64,000 nucleotides of DNA, taken from Rhizopus sp. PT2906. Its lineage: Eukaryota; Mucoromycota; Mucoromycetes; Mucorales; Rhizopodaceae. The DNA is taken from assembly GCA_025529335.1 (NCBI GenBank), contig JAMYHX010000051.1, positions 62,001 to 126,000 on the forward strand, in the 5' to 3' direction. Shown here one piece after another: positions 33,112-43,600 of the stretch. Positions within the stretch are counted from its first letter, which is position 1. Every line of letters starts with the position of its first letter. The translations under genes were made by a program, and so were the position numbers. The notes beneath the pieces are model-generated. The model was given only the letters and a program-made list of their open reading frames with translations. It was not told the DNA's origin and made no database searches.

Positions 33112-33763
33112 TTAAGCCTTGTTGGCAGCCTGTGTTATACAATCCTTATATTAGCTTTCATTTCCCAAATTATTACTGATATGCTCTCTTACCTTTTGGA
33201 ATCTGAATCTTTGAGGAGGAAGTCTGTTACGACGTTCAGTGCGAGAACGAACACGGACGATACGAGCGTGAATAGCGCAAGAGACACAGTAGTGAAGCTT
33301 GACGTATAACTTGGGAATGGCGTATTCTAGTGAATAAATATCATTTAGCATATGTTATATTTCCCGGTGTGTCCATATAATAATACCCTCATAGACAGAA
33401 GCTTCCTGAATATCACGGATAGCAGCAGTTTCAACCATGTTACGGATGGTGAAACGCTTGATGGCCTTGTCCTTAGGGCAACAGCGGTAGCAGTTGATGC
33501 AGCGAACAAACTTGGTGTGTCCACGTCCGTGCTGGTTACGTCCGTTGTTTCTTCTCTTGGAGGTCTAAACAATGTAAAGCTTCAGTTTTCCGATTCGTCA
33601 TGAATGTGTTTAAAAAAAAGAGGAAAGGGTAAAATCCACCATCTGTTGATCCACACATCATCATCAACTGTTATCCATCCATCCATCCATCAACATATCC
33701 AATCCAATTGTACACTGATCAGGGGGAAATTACCCTTCCCTCTCCCTTGTTTTAACGTACCAT
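33112..33763 (-). CDS. RPS26: 40S ribosomal protein S26 (eS26)
   Basis: Four coding exons: 33763-33761, 33564-33387, 33326-33193, 33129-33112, total 333 nt, 110 residues. eS26 sits at the mRNA exit of the 40S subunit. Motifs: SKRRNNGRNQHGRGHTKFV, the zinc-binding cysteines CINCYRCC and CVSCAIHARIVRVRS, and the C-terminal NRLPPQRFRFQK. The first exon holds only the ATG (CAGC-ATG|GTACGT) followed by a 196-bp intron, the longest in this cluster, a layout common for fungal ribosomal protein genes. Confidence 0.95.
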
Positions 33764-34162
33764 GCTGTATAACTAACGAAGAAGTTGAGAGAGAGTTCAT
33801 CCATTGGAAGCTTCCCCCTCACTAATTAGAGTTCCGGATTACCAAGCGAGCTCTTTCATTTGATTGGCCCAAATGAATACTTCTGAGTTAGTATTTGCTC
33901 AGACAGTTTCTTTGATCCTCGTCTCTTTCTCTCTCTCTCTTTCTCTGCGTGTCTGTCTTTCTCTTCTCTTCTTCTTTTTTAGCTTTTTAAAAAAATAAAC
34001 AGAATGAAAACAACATGGGTCAAAGTTTCTTTTTACAAACAAAGAGTGTTCTAAATCGGGTTTATTTTATTTAGATCATAAAGATATTAAATAAATGAAG
34101 CCAACGTATATTTTTAATGAATAGTTGTGGTATTATTTTAAGAGATGAGATTATGATACAAA
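33764..34162. other. Intergenic between RPS26 and GDH2
   Basis: Contains the RPS26 promoter on the left and a long CT-repeat tract (about 33920-33990). No gene. Confidence 0.4.
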
Positions 34163-37100
34163 TTAAAAGTTTTCACGCATGAATTCAAAGAATGCAAAGT
34201 TGTCAGGATGAGGGCCATACTTGTATACAAATTGAGAGGCAAGATATGCACCAAAGATAGCCTTGACGTAGCTTTCAGGTACACGTTCAAGTAACTTTTC
34301 AAGACCCAGCTTGTCCAAGAGTAACTTGGGGAAAGCACGTTGCAAGACAGTTGTACGAAGAGTTTCGTTATCCCAAAGACCAGACTTTTGTAATTGTTCT
34401 TGAAGTTGGACAATAGCATTGGACAGTTCATCAGAAAGAATAGAGATGGGGGTCTTGGTACGCTTGTGTTCACGCCAGAGAGCTTCAAATTCAAGAGCGG
34501 CATTACGTTCAATGATATTTTGTACTTCCTTGACGTATTCCTCATAGAATTCAGGTACAACACCGTCCTTGACACACATGTGTTCTCCAAATTCTTTATC
34601 TTCGAAAGCCAAGGCAGCCAAGACTTCAAGAGAAGAAGATGTGACACCACCCTTGTTGGCAGAGGCATCCTTAAAGATGACAATACCGGCCTTTTCAAGA
34701 CGGAGACGAGCTTCTTGAGTGAAGAAAAGATTGGCGCCTTCAACAATGTACTTGAAAAGAGGAGCACCACCATCTTTAGGAAGCAAGGCATGAACGTTGT
34801 CAAGACCAACAGATTCAGGACGACCACCACATGGGACAAAGACGGTAGCTTGAGCAAGAGGGTTGGTATGGAAAGTGTTTCTGAATAAAAGACCGTTTTC
34901 GACCAAGGTACCATCAGGCAATGTGACATTTTCTTCATCAACAAGAACACGGAAACCAGATGGAGACAGCTTGCTTGTGTCAAAGTTGCTGATCATCAAA
35001 CGGCTGTTGGCAAGACGGCTCAATTCTTCACGGTTGATACCTTCACTGTCGTAAAGAACACCAGAGCCATCGACAATGGCAATGGTCTTGTCCTTGGAAA
35101 TCTTGATTTCATTAGATCCCAAGTCACCATCGGGACCACCAGTTTGAAGCTTAGTGCATTCTTCTTCCTCCAAACCAAATGTACGGTAGATACCCAAGAC
35201 ATATTGATGAACAGAGCGAGTGGTCATACCATAGGTGTCGTGAGGGATACCACCAAGGGATTGTGACTTACCGGTAGTGAAAGCTTTCCAGAAGCTAGCA
35301 CCACGTCTGCGAGCATGTTGAGAGGCCCAGTCCATGTATTCGGCAGTACCTTCATCAGGACCAAAGAACAAGATTTCAGGCTTACCAACACGATCAACCA
35401 ACTTGTCCTTGATACCAACAGTCTCACCATCGATCAACAAATCCAAGACAGAGTCAACATACTTTTCAAAGGCAACCAAAGGCTTGTCTTGTTGATCAAT
35501 GTCCAAAAGAATGGTACCCTTAGATCCACCTTCAGGAATATCCTTGTTCTTGCGTTGCTGGGTAGCAGCCAAGTTGTAGTTTTCGTCAAACAAGGTACGC
35601 AAGTTGATGGAGTAGGCTTCTCTGTTACGTGAGCGAATAATACGAATACCGCCACGAGCGACATCGCCGAAACGAAGATGGAAACCACGGAACTCAGAAC
35701 CGACAACAAGGAACATACCGTAAAGAGGGTTGGGATATTCAATTTCAGGCAAGAAGCTAGGATCCATACGGAAGGAAAGAGCGACCTTGGTAGATTGGTA
35801 AAAGTTGGTCTTGAGTACATGCTTGTTGAATGTCAAGAAGGATTCAAAGACAATTTGTTCATGAGCATTGGAGGTCATAGACTTGATCTTCTTGCTAATG
35901 TCCTCAACAGACAAGATTTCAATATTGTTTAAGCGTTGGTAGGAGATGGTGGGCTCAAGAGAAGCTTCACGTTGGTTGACATAGTGAACAGTAGCAAAGT
36001 TGGCATACAAGATCTTGAGAAGCTCGGGATATCTCTTCATGATGTCGAGAATATATTCACGAGTGAAAGTATCTGTACGCAAGCGCTTCTTCAACTTGGA
36101 CAAGACTTCTTCGTGGACAGGGTTGGCACGATCTAAGATAGAGGTCAAGCTCAAGTATTCTTTACCCAAACGGTTCAAGAAATGTTGAGCAAAGATCCAG
36201 CCGACATAACCATAAACCATTTCTTGAACAGAGAGCTTGCTGGTTTGGAAATATTGTTGAAGAGGAGTTTTGGGAAGACAGTATAAGAGAGAGGCTTCCT
36301 TCATGACTTGATAAATAGTGTGTTCGATAGGAGCAGACTTGGAGTTAGGAATGGGATGAAGGTAGAGACCGATGATAGTGACACCATTAGAGAATTGTTC
36401 TATGAATACCCTTAGTATCGTTCTTTTTTTTTTTTTTTTTGACAATGTTAAATTGTACTTACCAACATATTTACGGGTGGAGTATAAATCATAGTAGTGG
36501 TACAAGTCAGAAATGGCAGAGAAGAATCCCTTTGTGCTTCTTTGACGATAACCAATAATCAAACGACGTTCACGAGAACCCTTTACCTGATACATTTCAA
36601 TGACAGGACCGGTACGTTGAAGAGCGTTTTGCATGACTTCTTCATAGACTTTGAGGGTGTGTTCAGTGGCCTTCTTCAAGAAGTTCTTGTCACTGACTTG
36701 TCTGATATCTGTTTCTTGTTCAGGAGTAGGAGTAGGGTTTTCAAATTCACACTTGGTAACAAAGTAACTACGAAGTTGAGACTGCAGGCCACCACCATTA
36801 GAGCTAGAACGGTAGGATTCAACACGATAAGCTTCAGAGGGGGTAGAGATATCCAAGAACTTTTCGTCAATTGTCTTTTCATGCTGAGGACCATAAATTT
36901 GAGATACACCGGGTTGAGAAGAATGGATATATACAGCAGCGTCTTCGGATTCCTTTTGCAAGTTAATGTCAAGGACATTTTCATTCTTAGTATAAGCCAA
37001 GATCTTAGCACCATAAAGAGCCATAATGTGGTTAGCGATGGTTTCAACACTTTCAAGAGCAAAGTAGTAGTCATCGATATTCAAGTTGCTACAGACGAGT

Positions 37101-37300
37101 ATTTAGTTTCAGTTTTCTATTCGCTTACAACATGAAACTTACCTATAAAACCAGGACACTTCATTCTTGACTAATTCTTTAGGAAGGAAGCCGAGTTGTT
37201 CAAGGTGTTCACACACTTTGACCATTTGACTTTCTTTATCAGCAAAAACGTTAGTGGCATAACCACTTTCATTATTAAGAAGGTGCAAAGTATCCTGCAT
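34163..37300 (-). CDS. GDH2: NAD-specific glutamate dehydrogenase (large type)
   Basis: Three exons on the minus strand: 37300-37143, 37088-36463, 36399-34163, total 3021 nt, 1006 residues, near the 1092 of yeast Gdh2. It oxidises glutamate to 2-oxoglutarate and ammonia with NAD, releasing nitrogen when amino acids are the carbon source. Motifs: FRGFHLRFGDVARGGIR, NKDIPEGGSKGTILLD, LFFGPDEGTAEYMDW, GGPDGDLGSNEIKISKD (nucleotide-binding region) and VEGANLFFTQEARLRLE. Intron 2 (63 bp) has no stop and a multiple-of-three length, so retention would add 21 residues rich in Lys inside the N-terminal region. Its adenine run makes it easy to overlook. Confidence 0.95.
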
Positions 37301-39269
37301 TGTGTTGGAGGGTAAGAAAAACGAAGATTATGAGAAAAAGAGAGGGGTGTTTGTTTATTTTGAAACTATTTATATAAAAATAAATGTCAGTTTAGTATCC
37401 AATGAGTCAGAGATCTTTTTCAAATTTAAGGCACAGCAGCCTAAAGCAAAATGGCGCAATTTTGATTGGCTAATCCGTGAGAATAATTACTGTTGAACAA
37501 AGAAAATACCTTGAACCTTATTCCTTTGGGTTGTCCTATTCTAGGGCCTCAAAGGAGCAGTTTCCATAGTTACTGTCGTTATATTTATAGTTTACTTATT
37601 ATCCGTTTCTCACAGACACACATGTATCACTTTTATGTTGATTTTCCTTTTTCTTTTTTTATTCTTCCCAGCTTTTAAAACAGAGAATAAAGTATGGAAC
37701 CAATGAAGTGTCTTGTTTTCCATTTTTATTACATAACAACATGCGGGGTAGAAATGTTCAAAGAAGGATAACTTTCCCGTTACTTTCAACTGTCCGAGGG
37801 AATATCATTGTGGGAAAAAAAATTTTTTTTACTCCCCTTATTTTTGTGGGGTAACAGAGAGTCTGGTTACAGAAAAACAACAAAGTTTGCTATAGAGGTA
37901 CTTTTTCCACGGTATGTCATTTAATAAGTCAGACATCCTCGGAAAGCGACTTGTCGGCAATTGTATTATATATAGCCAATAATAATATTCCACTTTTTAA
38001 TAATGCACGTCTTACTCAATAGAAGCATTGACCACACTTATGGGTTGCTGTACAATTCAAGTCCCGTCTTCATGATGACAAGGCTCGCTAAATATAGTAT
38101 TCCTTGGCCCCAGTTGCGAGGGAATAGAGCGTGTTAAGAGCTTTGTAATAAGGTTTCTTCTATATCCGATGTGCCCTGCTTGGTATATATTGTTGTATAC
38201 CAATAGGGAAATAAGGCATGGGTCACTTGTATATTGTCTCATAGCCAGTCCTTTTGACATATTGATGAACCACAATCCGTACTACCTTCCTTTTGAGAAA
38301 AAAAAAAACAGAAATTAAACCAAATGTGATGGCATCAATACGGCTAGTGGAAACAATAGTTCTTGTCATTCAGGAACAAAAGATAGTATTGCCACGTCAT
38401 ATTCTGCTGTCGCATCTTAAATTGAAGCAAGCTACATATATTACAGTCTTATGACGTGAACTGTATGTTGCCAGCCATTATCATGGTTCTCGACTGGTGT
38501 ACATTTAGCATAATGATCCCAAGCTGGATTGGGTCCTTTATCTTCTTAAAAAGCATTTGAAAGATGATGTTTTCGAACAAGTTGTTATGTTACACTAACT
38601 GGACATTGAGACTTCATAAAGAAACTGGGGTAAACCAAATCATACGTGTTAATGTATGGCTGAAAAAAAAAAAAAAGCGCTTACTGCAATATTGTGATTA
38701 AAAATGATTAGTTGTAGCCATAATTACTCTATATGAATGTCTACTTTTATTCATCATAGGATAATTTACCTTTTATCCTGTAGAATGGCTACAAAAAATC
38801 TAGATTGAAATAACAGCGATTATTTTAGTTGTGTGTTATGTTCCTTTGAGTACGGTCCATGTCTCTCTTTTTTTTTTTAGTCGCCCGGGGATTCAGAACA
38901 GGGCTTCTTAAACGATGTTTTACAGAAATATGGAACAATTTATTCAATTTCACTTTCATGTGTAAGTAATAGCGAATAATTGGCTGCGTTCTTCTACAAT
39001 GACCTCATGTTTAGCTTTTAGTAAAAAAAAAAAAAAAAAAAAGCAAATGGCGCCAAAACGGAAGCTATTATGTACCGGGGCAAAGTATCTTGACTATTCA
39101 TAAATACTCAAGTTACCTTAAACGTAAACTGTGTTCAATAGATTTCTGCATTTTCTAGAAAACCATTATTATATAGTAAGACCGTAATACAGTATAATTT
39201 TGAGTGATGCAAAAGGACTGTAGTTATACTCACAGTTCGGCTCGAACGATGAAGCATAGTTCTTGTAAA
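37301..39269. other. 1.97-kb intergenic stretch
   Basis: No gene recognised. A 72-codon minus-strand frame (38057-38275) lacks visible homology. AT-rich with several homopolymer runs. GDH2's promoter lies at the left. Confidence 0.35.
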
Positions 39270-39277
39270 ATCCTAAA

Positions 39278-39574
39278 GGGTAATGCTACGCGCGCTCCGT
39301 TTTTACTAGAGATACCCTTTTGTGTGAGTCAGGCTTCGCTTTTATTAGAGACATATCATTTTTGTATATGGCTTTAGTTTGCTTAATGAAGCTCCTCAAT
39401 AGTAAACCTTTATTGTATAATTGGCTACATAATGAGCGTATAACAGATTTGAAAGCTCATCTAATGATGTAAAATTAGAGTATATCCATTTACCAGACAA
39501 ATATTGATGAAACGGAGCCTGACACACACACAAAGGATGTCTCTAGTAAAGACGGAGCGCGCGTAGCATTACCC
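39278..39574. mobile_element. MITE with 8-bp target-site duplication
   Basis: 297-bp non-coding element beginning GGGTAATGCTACGCGCGC and ending with the exact complement. The terminal inverted repeats extend, with some mismatches, about 60 bp. It is flanked by the direct repeat ATCCTAAA at 39270-39277 and 39575-39582. An 8-bp duplication and GGG ends fit Mutator-, hAT- or Merlin-type elements. No coding sequence. It shares the inner AATGCTACG motif with the MITEs at 22.6 and 39.8 kb. Confidence 0.85.
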
Positions 39575-40410
39575 ATCCTAAACGCCATCATATAGCTATT
39601 ATTTTCAGATCAGCGGACACAGATCACCCCCAATTATTATCGAGTTACAGCGTACTGTGGACAAGGCATTTATGAAAAGGGCTATAGGATATTGTCTTCA
39701 GGCGAGCAAAAGATTTAGCACTGACCCTATCATTTTAATTGTATGCGTTGAATTGGTGAACACTACGCGCACGAGGAAATCCACGAGAAGGCTAATGCTA
39801 CGGGCGTTTCCTTGGGGCACTACATGTAGCATCACTTTACAACTTCACACTACTAAAGCGTCTACTTAATCTAAGGCTGCCCAGTGGGATATTCTTTGAT
39901 ATAAAATTACTCTTGAACGACCTTGGTTCTTTGTTGATCAAACTCACAACATAAAAAAAATTAAAATATATTTTATCTCTTTTTCTTCTTGAAGCTTTAT
40001 AAAAATCATATCCTACATCAAGGAGAATGGAAAGGCGTCTGTTCTCTGAACAGGTTTAACTTGATGCTGTACATGGAAAAGGTCTGTTGACGACATCACA
40101 GGTGGCGCTTGTAACATTAAACTTCTCGTGGATTTCCTCGTGCGCGTAGTGTACATCGTCAAACCAGTTGAGGTTTCTGTAAAAGAATTCTTAAGAAAAT
40201 GCGACGATTTACCTTGTTACAGGGCATTGTGCGGTTGGTGGGAAGATCAATGCTATGTTATCTGCAAAAATAGTATCCAAAGCCATATTACCAAGGACTC
40301 TAATTTTGATCCATTTGTTGCTCTCGGGCTATTCTTCACAAGCCAAGCTACTTCACTACATCTGGCTCCAATAAGTGCCAACCCGACAATCAATACTTAT
40401 ATCGCATAGC
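39575..40410 (+). pseudogene. Rpn/PD-(D/E)XK-like gene relic split by a MITE
   Basis: Left part (about 39600-39760) reads PPIIIELQRTVDKAFMKRA, then IGYCLQASKRFSTDPIILIVCVELVN. Right part (from about 40150) reads VEVSVKEFLRKCDDL, NSIQSHITKDSNFDPFVALG, LFFTSQATSL. The IELQ...F.KR...Y pattern is that of Rpn/PD-(D/E)XK transposase-like nucleases, which are abundant in this fungal group. The two halves are contiguous in homology but separated by the MITE at 39761-40151, so the gene was inactivated by that insertion or was already a fragment. Family assignment is inference from motif resemblance. Confidence 0.45.
39761..40151. mobile_element. MITE, copy 2
   Basis: 391-bp element with perfect 30-bp inverted arms (39761-39790 and 40122-40151). 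Next to the arms are TAATG(C/T)TAC motifs, and the interior is shared with the MITE at 22609-22988 (CTTTACAACTTCACACTAC, CTTAATCTAAGGCTG, CGACATCA.AGG). The outer arms differ completely from those of the other copy. Inserted into the Rpn-like relic. Confidence 0.8.
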
Positions 40411-40685
40411 TCTTGGTGTGCAAATAGAGGAAAAAGAGGGATCCGGCATTCCTTGTACTGGTAGCAGTGCAAGAATACTCATTTAATCAAGGTCACCTAT
40501 AATACTTGTTTGTCCCTTCATAAGAACTACTGTAGTTAAAATGTTGACAATAAATCTCAAAGGCCAAGTATTCACTTTGGATAAGCATATTTTATACTTT
40601 TGCTCAAAATAATAAAGCTTAAAATTTATAACAAAAGATATATTCTATAACTATATAACTATTTTTTAAATGATTTCAGTTCAGT

Positions 40686-43600
40686 CTATAATGATGATGA
40701 TGTTAATGATTCTGATGGTGATGAAGGGGTAGAAGAGGTTGGTGTATCATAATGCACTTTCTGAATAGATGGCTGCAATTGTCGAAGCGTTGCAGCCAAA
40801 TTTTTTGGTATGAGTGGTTTTGTTAAATAGTCATCCATGCCAGCTTCAACACAAATTTGCTTAGCTGAAGATTGGATATCTGCAGTGAGCGCGATAATAG
40901 GCAATCTACAACCAGTCTGTTTTTCTAAAGCTCGAATGCGCTTTGTAGCTTCTACACCATCGCACTATATGCAATTATAAAAATTAAACCTTATACTCAT
41001 AGCTTTATGTTTATAACAAACCTTTGGCATATGATGATCAAAGAAAGCAAGACAAAAGTAGTTGGGTGGTTTCTGCCTATAGATTTCAATAGCCTCTTCA
41101 CCATCACTTGCAGTCTCAACAGTGAAGCCAAGCTTTTCGAGTTGCTGCTTTAAAAGCTTTCTAGCCACAAAATTATCTTCTGCAATCAACACTGACTGTT
41201 TAGAGTATAATTTGAGTTCATCTGGACTAAAGTAGTCCTTCATACGTGTGGCAATGACAGGTGTAAGGGAAGATATCGGATTTCTTGGCTTTTTCTCATC
41301 CATTACAATTTCAAATAATCGAAGCAGCTTGGCTCTTCGTGCTGGTTTAGCCATCTTTACTAAACGCCCTCGACGATCAGAAGCTGAACCGGTAGCTTCA
41401 GCAGCTACTTTGTGGCCCTCTGTCGAAGGTGTATACAATAAAATGATATGCAACTCGCATTCTGGGTCATCCACTACACTTTGGATCTGATGAAGAATAA
41501 ATCCACTGGGCTTTGGAGGAATGTCCAATATCAGAATAGGATGATGATCTTGTAGCGCTTTAGGAACTGCTTGATGCATATCTGATGTGTGTATCACGTT
41601 GAAGCCTGATAATAAGGATCGCATCATTTTTGCATTCAATTCACTTGAAGTAGCTAGCAGTATGTGTTCATTTTGCTGGAGAAGCCTTAATGCTGCTGGC
41701 TTTCCTTGTTTCCTTCTGCAGATTGAGCTCTTTTCTTTATTCGCGACAATTGTGAACCAAAAGTTTGATCCCTTGCCAGGGCTAGAGTCCACACCAATGT
41801 CTCCTGTCATAAGTCGTACAAGTTGTAGACAAATAGATAAACCCAAGCCAGTGCCTCCATACTTTCTTGTTGTGCTTCCATCTAGTTGAGAGAATGGCTC
41901 AAAGAGTCGTTGTTGCTCTTCTGAACAGATGCCGATGCCGGTATCAATGACTTCAAACTTTAACCGAATATACTCGTTGTCATCATGCTTGAGCTGGTCG
42001 TTAATTTTAAATGATTTATCAAGATGACACTTGATAACAACACCGCCAGAATGTGTAAACTTGATGGCATTGCCTAAAAGGTTTGTAACAATCTGTCGAA
42101 GACGAGAAGAATCAGCAATGATAGTAGCAGGCACATCAGAATCTACGATATATGCCAACTCAAGTCCTTTTCTTGCTGCTAATGAACTAAGTATTTCGAT
42201 TGTATCTGCAATAACTTCTTCAACGTCTAATGGGCCCAGGTCAAGCGTAACCTTGCCAGCTTCTAGTTTTGAAAAGTTCAACAAATCATCTAGATAAGAG
42301 TATTTGCATTAGTGGCAACATATGTGAGAGATGAATGGTCTACATACCAATGATTTTTAAAAGAGTCTCACAACTCTCTTTTGCAGTCAAGACAATATCT
42401 TGCTGTTCTGCATCCAAGGCTGTCTCGGATAATAATGAAATCATACCATAGAATCCAGAAAATGGTGTACGCAGTTCATGAGACATGTTGGCCAAAAAAT
42501 CTGCCTTCAACTTCATAGCATGGAGTGCTGCCTCTTTACTCTTCCGGGCTTCCTCTAGTGCTGCCTTTTGGCTTTCGATCATCTTGACATTAGCCAAAGT
42601 TACCTTTTGGATGCTCTTGAATAGTAAGGCATTTGTGATAGAGATACCGATCTGCTGAGAAAGTAAGCGGATGACGATTTCATGGCGTGAGGTAAGTGCT
42701 CCTATAGGAGCTTCGATATAGATGCAACCCACCACGGCTGACTTGTGAATGATGGGTGTACAGATACATGATTTAGCTTGCGCTGTTCCGTCAGAGAAGC
42801 GTGCATCCTGCTGAACATCGACAATAAATAGAGACTTTTGAGCATGAATGGCATATTCTGAGGTACGTGCTAAGGTAGAGTCTGCTTCTTCTGACAATAA
42901 TTTAGGTTTACTGTAAATGTCACACCCATCTTGTTGTGATCCACGACCGACGATGTAGAATGACGTATTTTCCTTTACAATTATCACACCAGAATCAGCG
43001 CCAGAGTTTTCTAGAATAATACCCAGCATCTGCTTCAAAAGAATTTCAAAATTCATCTCGCTGGAGATTACATGACAGCTCTTTAGAATAGAGGCGATAT
43101 CGACAATGTCCAATGCCAGCAGTGCCTCTTCTGGTGAAGTCTGCATACAGTTTACATTAATGTTGTAAAGCATGTTTAGTTCCTTCAGTGATAAGTCACC
43201 AACAGATTCTCGTTTATCTGTTATCTTTTGTAAACTCTCTGTCTGAATGATGGCGGTCTTGGGTATATCAAAAGGTTGAAGTTCTTGCAATAAGTCTTGA
43301 TATTTGTTTTCAAGCTGTGCTGCACGACCAAACATACCAATATGACGATAGCCAACTATGGCATTTTTCATAAATGATGAGGCAACAGTAGTCAATTCCT
43401 TTTCAAGGTAATATTCCCCAGAGAGTTCATACAAGAAGCTTGTTTCAATCGGCCATTTACCATGCTTGGCTTTTCGGATTGCTGCATCAAATAGCTTGTG
43501 TGCTACTGCGTCATTTCCTTCTATGGCGGCGATTTCAGCATCAATACAATCGACAAACATTTCAAGGTTTTCAGGATGAGCATAGTGTGCCCACTCGGCT

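Noticed and set aside
34138..34983. 281-codon minus-strand frame in GDH2
   Set aside because: Alternative frame of the same strand within a conserved enzyme.
36497..37135. 212-codon plus-strand frame
   Set aside because: Antisense shadow of GDH2, crossing its intron.
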